Below, piece by piece: positions 30,356 to 36,296 of a stretch of DNA of 36,296 bases. The translations under genes and the position numbers were made by a program. A model generated the notes under the pieces. That model ran no database searches, had not been told where the DNA came from, and saw only the letters and a program-made list of their open reading frames with translations. How positions within the stretch are numbered: position 1 is the stretch's first letter; every line of letters begins with the position of its first letter. The DNA comes from Actinomycetes bacterium. GTDB taxonomy: Bacteria > Actinomycetota > Thermoleophilia > RBG-16-64-13. Location of the stretch: positions 1-36,296 of the forward strand of contig JAJFUK010000084.1 in NCBI GenBank assembly GCA_021372435.1, read 5' to 3'.

Positions 30356-30781
30356 TTATTCCACTACGGTGACTCCCATGCTGCGCGCCGTACCGGCCAA
30401 GATGTTCATCGCCGCATCGATGTCGTGCGCGTTCAGATCGGGCATCTTTATCTCGGCGATCTGCCGGAGCTGGTCTTTGGTGATCTTGCCGACCTTCTCT
30501 TTGCGTGGGTGGCCGCTCCCTTTGGGGATACCCGCCGCCTGGCGGATAAGGACCGCCGCCGGCGCGGTCTTCAGAACGAACGTGAACGAGCGATCTTCAA
30601 AGACCGTCACTTCCACCGGGACCACCTGGTCGACACGGTCTTGAGTCGCCGCGTTGTAAGCTTTGCAGAATTCCATGATATTGACGCCGTGCTGGCCCAG
30701 AGCAGGGCCGACCGGAGGGGCCGGGCTCGCTTTGCCCCCGACGATCTGCAGCTTGACTATCGCCCGTACCTTCTTCGCCAC
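30356..30781 (-). CDS. rplK: 50S ribosomal protein L11
   Basis: L11 forms the base of the factor-binding stalk with 23S rRNA helices 43/44 and is the site of thiostrepton action and RelA sensing. The 141-residue product has [20 protein letters not shown] and [19 protein letters not shown], including the proline-rich N-terminal linker. The start is GTG at 30779-30781, with GGAG upstream. 43 bp separate it from nusG. Confidence 0.97.
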   Translation of the reverse strand: MAKKVRAIVKLQIVGGKASPAPPVGPALGQHGVNIMEFCKAYNAATQDRVDQVVPVEVTVFEDRSFTFVLKTAPAAVLIRQAAGIPKGSGHPRKEKVGKITKDQLRQIAEIKMPDLNAHDIDAAMNILAGTARSMGVTVVE

Positions 30782-30824
30782 CTTGAATCTCCGTCTCTTG
30801 CTAGCGGGTCTGCGATCCGGCCTC

Positions 30825-31349
30825 TCAGATCTTCTTGACCTGTTCGAAGCCCAGTTCGGCAGGTGTATCCCTACCGAAGATCGACACCATCACCTTCAGC
30901 TTGCTCTGCTCGCTGTTCACCTCCGCCACCTCGCCGGTGAAGTCGGTGAGCGGTCCGCTGACCACCCGCACCTGATCCCCTACCACGAACTCGGCCTTGG
31001 CCTTCGGTCTCTCCACCGTGGTGGTGTGAAGGATACGATCGACCTCCGAGGGCATGAGCGGGGTGGGCTTGTTCTCCGATCCCACGAAGCCCGTCACGCC
31101 GGGCGTGTTCTTCACGAGCGACCACGAATCGTCGGTGAGGATCATCTTGACAAGCAGGTAGCCGGGAAATATGCGTTTCTCCACCTGCACCTTCTCGCCG
31201 CCTTTGGTCTCGACGACCTGCTCGGTGGGAACGACGATCTCTTCGAAGTACTGGGCCTGGTTCATCGACTGGATGCGATGCTCCAGGTTGGTGCGCGCTT
31301 TGTTCTCATGGCCCGAGTACGTGTTGATGACGTACCACTTGGCGTCCAT
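30825..31349 (-). CDS. nusG: Transcription antitermination factor NusG
   Basis: NusG binds elongating RNA polymerase, suppresses or aids pausing and links to Rho or to S10 on the ribosome. The 174-residue product has the NGN domain ([41 protein letters not shown]) and a C-terminal KOW domain ([20 protein letters not shown]). ATG at 31347-31349. It follows secE by 42 bp, the near-universal arrangement. Confidence 0.97.
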   Translation of the reverse strand: MDAKWYVINTYSGHENKARTNLEHRIQSMNQAQYFEEIVVPTEQVVETKGGEKVQVEKRIFPGYLLVKMILTDDSWSLVKNTPGVTGFVGSENKPTPLMPSEVDRILHTTTVERPKAKAEFVVGDQVRVVSGPLTDFTGEVAEVNSEQSKLKVMVSIFGRDTPAELGFEQVKKI

Positions 31350-31391
31350 GGACGTGACGGCTCCTGGCGATGTGCTGCTCGGGTCCGTGGA

Positions 31392-31724
31392 TCAGCCCAA
31401 CCCGACTGCGCGGACGATCGTGTTCCAGATGAAGTCGAACACTCCGATGAAGACGGCGGCGATGGCCACCGCTATGATCACGACGGCCGTCGACTGAAGC
31501 AACTCCTTGCGTGACAGCCACGTGACTTTGGTCATCTCTATGCGCACTTCACGCAGGAAGTTGCGGACGCGGCCGCGAGGCTTCGTGCTGACCGCTCCCC
31601 GCGGAGCAGAACTAGGGCGTACGGAGGCCACCTTCGAAGCGGAGCGGGAGAAGGCGCCCTTCAGGGCGCCTACGTCCTTGGTCTGGGCCTTACCCGCCGT
31701 CTTGTCAGTCTCGATCTTCGCCAT
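31392..31724 (-). CDS. secE: Preprotein translocase subunit SecE
   Basis: SecE clamps SecY in the membrane. The 110-residue product has an Ala/Lys/Ser-rich cytoplasmic N-terminal extension of about 50 residues, the conserved amphipathic segment FLREVRIEMTKVTWLSRKEL, and a single transmembrane helix (about 80-102). ATG at 31722-31724. It lies between tRNA-Trp and nusG. Confidence 0.95.
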   Translation of the reverse strand: MAKIETDKTAGKAQTKDVGALKGAFSRSASKVASVRPSSAPRGAVSTKPRGRVRNFLREVRIEMTKVTWLSRKELLQSTAVVIIAVAIAAVFIGVFDFIWNTIVRAVGLG

Positions 31725-31752
31725 AGCTTCTGTTCGATCCTCAGGGGAGAAG

Positions 31753-31828
31753 TGGCAGGGCAGGAGGGATTCGAACCCCCAACATCCGGTTTTGGAGACC
31801 GGCGCTCTACCGTTGGAGCTACTGCCCT
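31753..31828 (-). tRNA. tRNA-Trp (CCA anticodon)
   Basis: A full cloverleaf is readable on the minus strand: acceptor AGGGCAG/CTGCCCT, anticodon arm CCGGT-CTCCAAA-ACCGG with anticodon CCA, T arm GGGGG-TTCGAAT-CCCTC (approximate), discriminator G, and an encoded 3' CCA (31753-31755). It sits between rpmG and secE, where many actinobacteria and Gram-positive relatives keep tRNA-Trp. Confidence 0.95.
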
Positions 31829-31854
31829 ACGCCCACCCGTATTCCGGTGCCGGA

Positions 31855-32004
31855 CTACTTGGTCTCTTTGTGGACCGTGACCGCGTCACACCACTTGCAA
31901 TACTTGCGCAACTCGATCCGCTCGGGATCGTTACGCTTGTTCTTCATAGTAGTGTAGTTGCGCCGCCTGCACTCCTGGCAGGCCATCGTCACCCGTACAC
32001 GCAT
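31855..32004 (-). CDS. rpmG: 50S ribosomal protein L33, zinc form
   Basis: L33 is a small large-subunit protein near the E site. The 49-residue product begins [20 protein letters not shown], then [20 protein letters not shown], ending VHKETK. The two pairs CQEC and CKWC make it the zinc-binding form. ATG at 32002-32004. It lies between tRNA-Met and tRNA-Trp. Confidence 0.95.
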   Translation of the reverse strand: MRVRVTMACQECRRRNYTTMKNKRNDPERIELRKYCKWCDAVTVHKETK

Positions 32005-32070
32005 TACTACTTCACCACTTCCTAGTCATTGAACGCCCGTGCATGCTACCACAAACGGAGACGCGAGACT

Positions 32071-32091
32071 GCCGAGGATCGAAGCCTCGGC
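32071..32091 (-). other. Hairpin between tRNA-Met and rpmG
   Basis: GCCGAGG pairs with CCTCGGC (7 bp, 7-base loop). No T-run follows, so it may separate tRNA processing from the rpmG message rather than stop transcription. The surrounding 134-bp spacer contains no ORF and no clear promoter. Confidence 0.35.
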
Positions 32092-32119
32092 CGCCAGAGC
32101 GCACTGTGCGGCACAATCC

Positions 32120-32136
32120 GGCTTCCTCAGCAGCCT
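32120..32136. repeat. Solo end of the rpoC-rpsL repeat
   Basis: GGCTTC followed by CTCAGCAGCCT matches the right end of the 159-bp repeat at 19943-19963 with a 4-base gap, including an 11-base exact match. It ends 1 bp from the last base of tRNA-Met. No matching left end was found nearby, so it is probably a degenerate or partial copy. Confidence 0.4.
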
Positions 32137-32137
32137 A

Positions 32138-32211
32138 TAGCGGCGAGAGGACTCGAACCTCTGACACGCGGATTATGATTCCGCTGCTCTGACCGACTGA
32201 GCTACGCCGCC
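32138..32211 (-). tRNA. tRNA-Met (CAU anticodon, elongator type)
   Basis: Minus-strand cloverleaf: acceptor GGCGGCG/CGCCGCT (a G-U pair at 1-72), D arm with GCTC/GAGC, anticodon arm GCGGA-ATCATAA-TCCGC with anticodon CAT, T arm AGAGG-TTCGAGT-CCTCT, discriminator A. The elongator type is favoured because the initiator features (mismatch 1-72, GGG/CCC anticodon stem) are absent. The 3' CCA is not encoded; the next bases are TAGG. Confidence 0.92.
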
Positions 32212-32217
32212 CTATTA

Positions 32218-32293
<76 letters not shown>

Positions 32294-32344
32294 CCATCAG
32301 CCGGCCCGCCGCCGACCGGCGCTCCGGCCGGTGGCGGATCGTCA

Positions 32345-32429
<85 letters not shown>

Positions 32430-32461
32430 ACACGCGAAACCCCGCGCGGAGGCGAAGTCGG

Positions 32462-32490
32462 ATGATACCTGCTCAGATACCCTATTTCAA
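32462..32490 (-). promoter_or_regulatory. Promoter of the tRNA-rpmG-secE-nusG unit
   Basis: On the minus strand TTGAAA (32485-32490), a 17-bp spacer and TATCAT (32462-32467), close to the sigma-70 consensus. The start site would be about 25 bases before tRNA-Tyr. It is the best promoter match in the window and probably drives the tRNAs and the genes behind them. Confidence 0.75.
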
Positions 32491-32500
32491 GGAAACAGCA

Positions 32501-32515
32501 GGCGTCCGAGACGCC
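32501..32515 (-). terminator. Possible weak terminator after the LarA-like gene
   Basis: GGCGTC-TCG-GACGCC forms a 6-bp hairpin on the minus strand, followed by TGCTGTTTCC, a poor T-run. It lies about 105 bases after the racemase stop and just before the tRNA promoter, so it could insulate the two units. Confidence 0.35.
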
Positions 32516-32621
32516 CGCAAGATCCAGCCCGTGGGACTCCCGCCCGATCCGTCGCGAAGCGCCGGCCTCAGCCCCACGGCGCCTGCGCGTGCAACCCCAC
32601 CTCGGGCACACGAACGGCCGC

Positions 32622-33917
32622 TCAGACCGCCGGATCGCCGTGCGGCCCCCGCACCCGGGGCACGGTGATGCTGGCCTCCGTCAAGAACAGCACCTGCGCC
32701 CCGTCACCTTGCTTCGCCAAGGCGGCCTCCACAGCGCTCTGCAGGTCGGCCAAAGGTGTCATGAACATGGCGCGTACATCCTCATCCCGAAGCGAACTCA
32801 CGACCCAGATCTCGGCCCGCTGGAGCATGATGGCGATGCGGGTGGCCTGCTGCATCCCCAGCTTGTATTCCTCCAGGCCGGCGCGCTCCAGCGCCTGGGC
32901 GGGCGAGGCGGCGGCCGCCAGCATGTCGAACAAGGTCTGATTCTCACCCAGGCCGAAGGGGCACTCCGACGCCACTATCAGTACGCCCCCGTCCTTGACA
33001 GCCAGAGCGCCGCTCTGGATGGCCTTGTTGGTCTGATAGAAGTTGCAGTCCATGGGATGGGGAGCGACCGCCACCACCACTTCGTAGCGCCGGTCGATGT
33101 CCAGCACGAACTGCCTGTCGGCCACAGCCACCGCCTGCCGGAAAGTATCCTCCAAGTCGCCCGCCGCTGCGAAACCCACCTGATGGTCCTTGTCGAGGAC
33201 CAACTGGATGGAGTACAAGTCCTTGCCGGCGATGCCGATAGCGAGAGACTCCTCCAGATCCTCGTGGACCGGGTTGCCGGCCAGCATCAAGAGCTCGGAC
33301 CCCGGTTCCATCGACAGCTGGTGGTTGGCCCACACGGTCTCGTACCCCGCCAGCCCGGGGAAAAGGGACTTGCGCCCGCCCGTGTAGCCGGCGAAGTAGT
33401 GCGGCTCCACCGAGTTGATGACGACCACGCTGCGGGCATCGGCCAGCAGGCGGTTCACCCAGATCTCGGTCCCCCGCGCGGTCCGGCCGATACGCACCAG
33501 CCGTTCCTTGTCCTTGGCGTCGTGGGAGAAGATGCGCACCGCGTGCCTCGCAGCCAACTCCGCGCCGAAGATGTGGTCGACCTCGGCCGGCAGTGCGGCC
33601 CGGTGCGTGCCGGTGGCGATGGCGAAACTCAGCTCGTGGCCGGGGACCTCCAGCCAGTCCTCCAGGTCGGCCCGCAGCACGGCCAGCACCTTCGCCGTCG
33701 GGGTCGGCCGGGTGCCGTCGTTCACGACCACCAGCAGGGGAGAGGCGGCGCGGGCCAGGAAGTCCTTGAAATCCGCCCCAGGGCGCGCGAGGGTTTCCCG
33801 CAGTATCCCCTCAGGATCCTCGGCCTTCTCCACCTTGGCTCCCAGGACCCCGGCCACCCGGTGGGTCTCCACTTCCACAGGGGTAGTCCCGGTGCCCCAG
33901 GGCACATCGATGCGCAT
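32622..33917 (-). CDS. larA: LarA-family nickel-dependent 2-hydroxyacid racemase
   Basis: The 431-residue product belongs to the lactate racemase (LarA) family, which uses a nickel-pincer nucleotide cofactor to racemise or epimerise 2-hydroxyacids. The cofactor and catalytic residues line up with those of Lactiplantibacillus plantarum LarA: D67 and R70 (DGTRPTP), H105 (ATGTHR), H173 and K183 (EPHYFAGYTGGRKSLFPG), H199 (NHQLS), and Y294, Q295, K298 (YQTNK). The cofactor-making genes larB, larC and larE are not in this window. Substrate cannot be told from sequence; lactate is only one option. ATG at 33917 follows AGGAG. Confidence 0.85.
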   Translation of the reverse strand: MRIDVPWGTGTTPVEVETHRVAGVLGAKVEKAEDPEGILRETLARPGADFKDFLARAASPLLVVVNDGTRPTPTAKVLAVLRADLEDWLEVPGHELSFAIATGTHRAALPAEVDHIFGAELAARHAVRIFSHDAKDKERLVRIGRTARGTEIWVNRLLADARSVVVINSVEPHYFAGYTGGRKSLFPGLAGYETVWANHQLSMEPGSELLMLAGNPVHEDLEESLAIGIAGKDLYSIQLVLDKDHQVGFAAAGDLEDTFRQAVAVADRQFVLDIDRRYEVVVAVAPHPMDCNFYQTNKAIQSGALAVKDGGVLIVASECPFGLGENQTLFDMLAAAASPAQALERAGLEEYKLGMQQATRIAIMLQRAEIWVVSSLRDEDVRAMFMTPLADLQSAVEAALAKQGDGAQVLFLTEASITVPRVRGPHGDPAV

Positions 33918-34000
33918 TCCTCATCTCCTCATTCGGCCGGCGGTCCCCTCGCGCTGCCGTGCTTGCAGAGCCACGGGGGTCGTACGACTCCCGTCCGGCA

Positions 34001-34029
34001 AGCCTAGCGCAGGGGCCATCCGCCGACAA
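34001..34029 (-). promoter_or_regulatory. Possible promoter of the LarA-like gene
   Basis: On the minus strand TTGTCG (34024-34029), a 17-bp spacer and TAGGCT (34001-34006). The -10 matches the consensus at only three positions. It is listed because the -35 equals that of the rpoB promoter and it lies about 85 bp upstream of the gene. Confidence 0.35.
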
Positions 34030-34169
34030 GCGGCTGAGGCGCGTGCAGACCGAGTGTGTCTTCGGCGCCGTAAGCGCTGTTCATACCCGCATACGACCTA
34101 CAGAGGCCTCCTTAGGCCAAGCCTCCAGACACATACGGGCCGCATCCGGACACGAAGGAAACGCAGCAC

Positions 34170-34292
34170 GTGAGGCGGCGCGTACCTGTTGTCGTAGTCC
34201 CGGCTGCCGTGATCGCGCTCACCGTTACCGCAGGCGCGGTGGTGGCCGAACCCATCAGGTCCGGCAACGCCGGTCGCCCGGCTACGGGCTGA
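34170..34292 (+). pseudogene. Short ORF with signal-peptide-like start, possibly decayed
   Basis: From GTG at 34170 the plus strand reads MRRRVPVVVVPAAVIALTVT, then AGAVVAEPIRSGNAGRPATG and a stop: basic start, hydrophobic core and an AVVA/E cleavage-like site. A shift of frame near 34280 would continue as YGLKADLAAPAYASWVVTSG before the next stop. It could be the relic of a small secreted protein, or chance in GC-rich DNA. The ribosome-binding site (AAGGAA) is modest. I do not recognise a family. Confidence 0.25.
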
Positions 34293-34500
34293 AGGCCGAC
34301 CTCGCCGCGCCGGCCTACGCTTCCTGGGTAGTGACTTCCGGGCAGCCGGACTAGGTGTCCCTCCCGGGGCCAACCTGATGCCAAGGTGAACGGCACCTGT
34401 AGGGGCGGCCCGGGACTCCCAGCCACCCGGGTCGCCTTCGTCAAGGCGCACTCGGGGTCGCACCACCCTGCAGTTCAACTGGACACCCAGGTCAGCAAGG
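34293..34500. other. Stretch with no gene I can support
   Basis: Open frames exist on both strands, but their translations are low-complexity and Arg/Pro/Gly-rich, as expected for chance frames at this GC content. No tRNA, clear hairpin terminator or promoter was found. With 34030-34292 it forms a roughly 470-bp poorly coding gap between the racemase and the nucleotidyltransferase unit. Confidence 0.5.
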
Positions 34501-34887
34501 TCAAGTGTCCCGGGACCTGCGGGTACCCGGCTTCTCCGCACTCGCCCGGCGGTGATCGCGCGACGGCGGAATCGAGCCAACGACGAGCCGGCGCGGTCCG
34601 ACCCACCTCCACCGGCCACAACGTACCCGTTCGGCCAGGAGGGCCCGGACTCCGTCTTCGATCGCCAGCCATTCTTCGTCACTTCGGGGCTTGTGAGAAT
34701 GCAGTGGCCGTCCCTCTGTCGGCCGTAGACTCCGCGGACCTGCCGTCCGCCGGGCCTCGTCAGAGGCAGGGCTGCCGCCCCGGTGGGTCCCGGCCGGGCC
34801 TTCCTCCCGAGCAAGAATCCGCGTCTGGGTGGCATTGATGGCCCCTCTGGCCCCATCCCAATCGTTGAAGTCGATGTGGCGCGTCAT
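34501..34887 (-). CDS. Unknown small protein coupled to the nucleotidyltransferase
   Basis: The ATG at 34885-34887 overlaps the upstream gene's TGA (ATGA), so translation is probably coupled. The 128-residue product starts MTRHIDFNDWDGARGAINAT and has an acidic helix-like stretch SDEEWLAIEDGVRALLAERV at 69-88, which look like real protein. The linker between them and the last 40 residues are Arg/Pro/Ser-rich and may be out of frame or non-functional. I do not recognise a family. A partner or antitoxin-like role for the adjacent nucleotidyltransferase is possible but unproven. Confidence 0.5.
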   Translation of the reverse strand: MTRHIDFNDWDGARGAINATQTRILAREEGPAGTHRGGSPASDEARRTAGPRSLRPTEGRPLHSHKPRSDEEWLAIEDGVRALLAERVRCGRWRWVGPRRLVVGSIPPSRDHRRASAEKPGTRRSRDT

Positions 34888-35648
34888 GCCGTTTCTTCCA
34901 GCAACTGCGCTAGGCGGGCGGATACCTCCGCTTCGTCCGCCTGTGCCCTCAGGTAGTCCAGGTCCAGGTCGGCCCTGTGGACACCGAAAAGCACTTCGGC
35001 CCAGCGACAGTCGTTCTCCGACGACCAATGTACGCACGCCGCGAGGCGATCGATGATCACGTCCTCCAGCCCAAGCACGTAGGCTGAGGTACCTGCCACC
35101 TCGACCTCGGTCAACCGCTCTCGCTGGCCGGGAGCCAGCCGGCCGCCAGGGGCTTCCACGATCAGGCCGAGATCCCCACGGATCCAGTGCCGCCCGCGAC
35201 GCTCGAATCCCCAGTCAGGCAGGATCTCGTCCAGCGGTTCGGAGGCACTCACCAAGTCGATGTCAACCGTCGCGTAGCCACCGGCCGAGTAGAACTCGAC
35301 CGCCTGCCCGCCCACGATCACCGGGGGCTGCCATCCTCGGCCGACGCACGCGCGGGTCAGAAGTCCTATGAAGGCCAGGCGCTTTTCGAGAGAGCTCGGC
35401 AACCTCGACAGAACGTCGGCGAGGCCGGCCGCGTCCAGCGCGGCAGGTGATACCGGCGCTTCCGACACACTCTCCGCGCGACCCTGCGCGTTCGCTTCCA
35501 GCCACCGACCCAGATCCGACGGCCGGAAGCGCCACCGTCCCCCCACACGGATGCCCGGAATGCGACCGTCGCGGGCGAGCTGGTACACCGTTCTGGTGGA
35601 CAGTCCCAAACGTAAGGCAACAGTCTTGACATCCCAAAGCTCATCCAT
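34884..35648 (-). CDS. HTH domain fused to a minimal nucleotidyltransferase-like domain
   Basis: The 254-residue product has an excisionase/MerR-like helix-turn-helix at about 3-50 (WDVKTVALRLGLSTRTVYQL, then GRWRFRPSDLGRWLEA). A linker leads to a nucleotidyltransferase-like domain with GGQAVEFY at 113-120, the metal-binding pair DID (D129, D131) and a possible third acid E165. The pattern resembles nucleotidyltransferases of the DUF6036/AbiEii/MNT kind; assignment to one family needs a profile search. ATG at 35646-35648 is chosen because the HTH begins there and a -10 element lies 6 bp upstream. Longer readings run through non-conserved sequence. Confidence 0.75.
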   Translation of the reverse strand: MDELWDVKTVALRLGLSTRTVYQLARDGRIPGIRVGGRWRFRPSDLGRWLEANAQGRAESVSEAPVSPAALDAAGLADVLSRLPSSLEKRLAFIGLLTRACVGRGWQPPVIVGGQAVEFYSAGGYATVDIDLVSASEPLDEILPDWGFERRGRHWIRGDLGLIVEAPGGRLAPGQRERLTEVEVAGTSAYVLGLEDVIIDRLAACVHWSSENDCRWAEVLFGVHRADLDLDYLRAQADEAEVSARLAQLLEETA

Positions 35649-35654
35649 GGAAAG

Positions 35655-35663
35655 ATCGTACCA
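35655..35663 (-). promoter_or_regulatory. Extended -10 for a leaderless nucleotidyltransferase mRNA
   Basis: TGG TACGAT on the minus strand ends 6 bases before the ATG, placing the start site on or next to the A of the start codon. No Shine-Dalgarno sequence precedes the ATG, which fits a leaderless transcript. No good -35 is seen. Confidence 0.45.
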
Positions 35664-35909
35664 TGAATAGGAAACAACAGGTGAAAAAGAGAAGAACGCC
35701 ATCTGCCGAGTGCCGGACCACGGCGGAGCACCCGGCGCCGGTGCGCGTCGGCTAAGCGAAGGAGCGCGAAGAAAACCACCGCCTTCCCCCCACGTAGGCG
35801 CTTGGCCGCATCGCCCGGATGGCCACGCTGCAGGGGGCCCTCGGCGGCGGAGCGGCGTCCCCGCCCGGGTAGCCGAAGCGCCCCGAAGCCCGCCCTGCTC
35901 CTTTTCGGG
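35664..35909. other. Divergent intergenic region, nothing recognised
   Basis: This GC-rich stretch lies between the nucleotidyltransferase gene and the B3/4 gene, which point away from each other. No ORF with protein-like composition, no RNA gene and no clear repeat was found. It may hold operators for the HTH protein, but no obvious inverted repeat was picked out. Confidence 0.5.
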
Positions 35910-35915
35910 TAGAAT
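35910..35915 (+). promoter_or_regulatory. Possible -10 element for the B3/4 gene
   Basis: TAGAAT on the plus strand, about 85 bp before the B3/4 start codon. No recognisable -35 lies 16-18 bp upstream, so support is weak. Confidence 0.3.
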
Positions 35916-35998
35916 CCAGCGCATGGGCACTTCAACTAGGCGCCTCGGGCAGTTCCGCCATCCGGCCCCGGGCACTTTGACCACAGGTGGTGTCTTTC

Positions 35999-36296
35999 AT
36001 GGAGTACTTCAGCTACAGCATCTCCCCTGAGATATTCGCGCGCTACCCGGGCTACGTGCGCGGGGTGGTGATAGCCCACGGGGTCAACAACGGTCCCTCC
36101 CCGGGAGAACTGGTGCATATGCTGCGCGACGCCGAGGAAGCGGTGCGGGCTCGGGTCGATCCCGAGAAGATCGCCGAGGAGCCCCGCATCAAGTCGTGGC
36201 GCGAGGCCTACCGGGCGTTCGGCGCGAAGCCCGCGGAGTTCCGGTCATCGGTGGAAGCCATGGCCCGGCGCGCGTTGCGGGGTGACCAACTCCCCA
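35999..36296 (+). CDS. B3/4 domain protein (PheT-like), truncated by window edge
   Basis: The first 99 residues are visible: MEYFSYSISPEIFARYPGYV at the start, later PRIKSWREAYRAFGAKPAEF, then RSSVEAMARRALRGDQLP at the edge. The block IKSWREAYRAFGAKP is characteristic of stand-alone proteins related to the B3/B4 region of the phenylalanyl-tRNA synthetase beta subunit, some of which may hydrolyse mischarged tRNA or free modified aminoacyl species. ATG at 35999-36001 has AGGTGG about 9 bases upstream. The gene continues beyond the window, so length and C-terminus are unknown. Confidence 0.85.
   Translation, partial: MEYFSYSISPEIFARYPGYVRGVVIAHGVNNGPSPGELVHMLRDAEEAVRARVDPEKIAEEPRIKSWREAYRAFGAKPAEFRSSVEAMARRALRGDQLP

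Noticed and set aside
32294-32344. A GC hairpin in the tRNA-Thr to tRNA-Tyr spacer
   Set aside because: ACCGGC/GCCGGT pairing exists, but a short spacer hairpin between co-transcribed tRNAs is expected and needs no special role.
32589-34007. A 472-codon plus-strand frame opposite the LarA-like gene
   Set aside because: It is an antisense shadow: the minus-strand frame carries all LarA family motifs, while this frame shows only His/Gly/Arg-rich sequence without family features.
34098-34856. A 252-codon open frame on the minus strand across the poorly coding gap
   Set aside because: Its translation is Arg/Gly/Pro-rich with no motif, starts inside another gene candidate and has no good ribosome-binding site. 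Long chance frames are expected at this GC content.
35649-35984. Longer start for the HTH-nucleotidyltransferase gene
   Set aside because: The extra 112 residues are low-complexity and run through the -10 element. The HTH begins at the ATG at 35648.

Overview
The window is a chromosomal segment from a high-GC bacterium. It is almost entirely the housekeeping transcription-translation supercluster, read on the minus strand from about 32.5 kb down to position 57. The gene order (tRNA-Tyr, tRNA-Thr, tRNA-Met, rpmG, tRNA-Trp, secE, nusG, rplK, rplA, rplJ, rplL, rpoB, rpoC, rpsL, rpsG, fusA, tuf, S10 genes, spc genes, alpha genes), the zinc-binding S14, S4 and L33, the separate rpoB and rpoC, and the frequent GTG and TTG starts suggest a deep-branching actinobacterial lineage of the Thermoleophilia/Coriobacteriia type. 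That placement is inference from gene order and protein flavour, not from a phylogeny.

Layout from the right (upstream) end. At 35999-36296 a plus-strand B3/4-domain gene runs off the edge. Divergent from it, on the minus strand, lies a two-gene unit: a DNA-binding-plus-nucleotidyltransferase protein (34884-35648) and a translationally coupled small unknown protein (34501-34887). A poorly coding stretch (34030-34500) follows, then a LarA-like nickel racemase gene (32622-33917). A good sigma-70-type promoter at 32462-32490 starts the tRNA/rpmG/secE/nusG/rplKA unit. A second promoter with an L10-type leader and attenuator precedes rplJL. A strong hairpin and a third promoter precede rpoBC. After rpoC come a 159-bp palindromic repeat and a fourth promoter with a structured leader. 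This last promoter starts one very long run (str, S10, spc and alpha operons fused, tuf only 10 bp from rpsJ) that ends at a rho-independent terminator at 57-92.

The most striking observation is in RpoC. After the normal beta-prime sequence, the C-terminus carries a domain 47% identical (27 of 57 aligned positions, counted by eye) to the C-terminal domain of the alpha subunit encoded at the other end of the same cluster. It has lost the residues that alpha uses to contact UP-element DNA. The core polymerase of this organism would therefore carry three alpha-CTD-like modules, one on beta-prime. Other points of note are an arginine at S12 position 88 (a streptomycin-resistance substitution in other bacteria), a His/Cys-rich loop in EF-Tu, four operon junctions sharing the same CTGTGATG stop/start overlap, and the HTH-nucleotidyltransferase pair, which resembles an accessory or toxin-antitoxin-like module.
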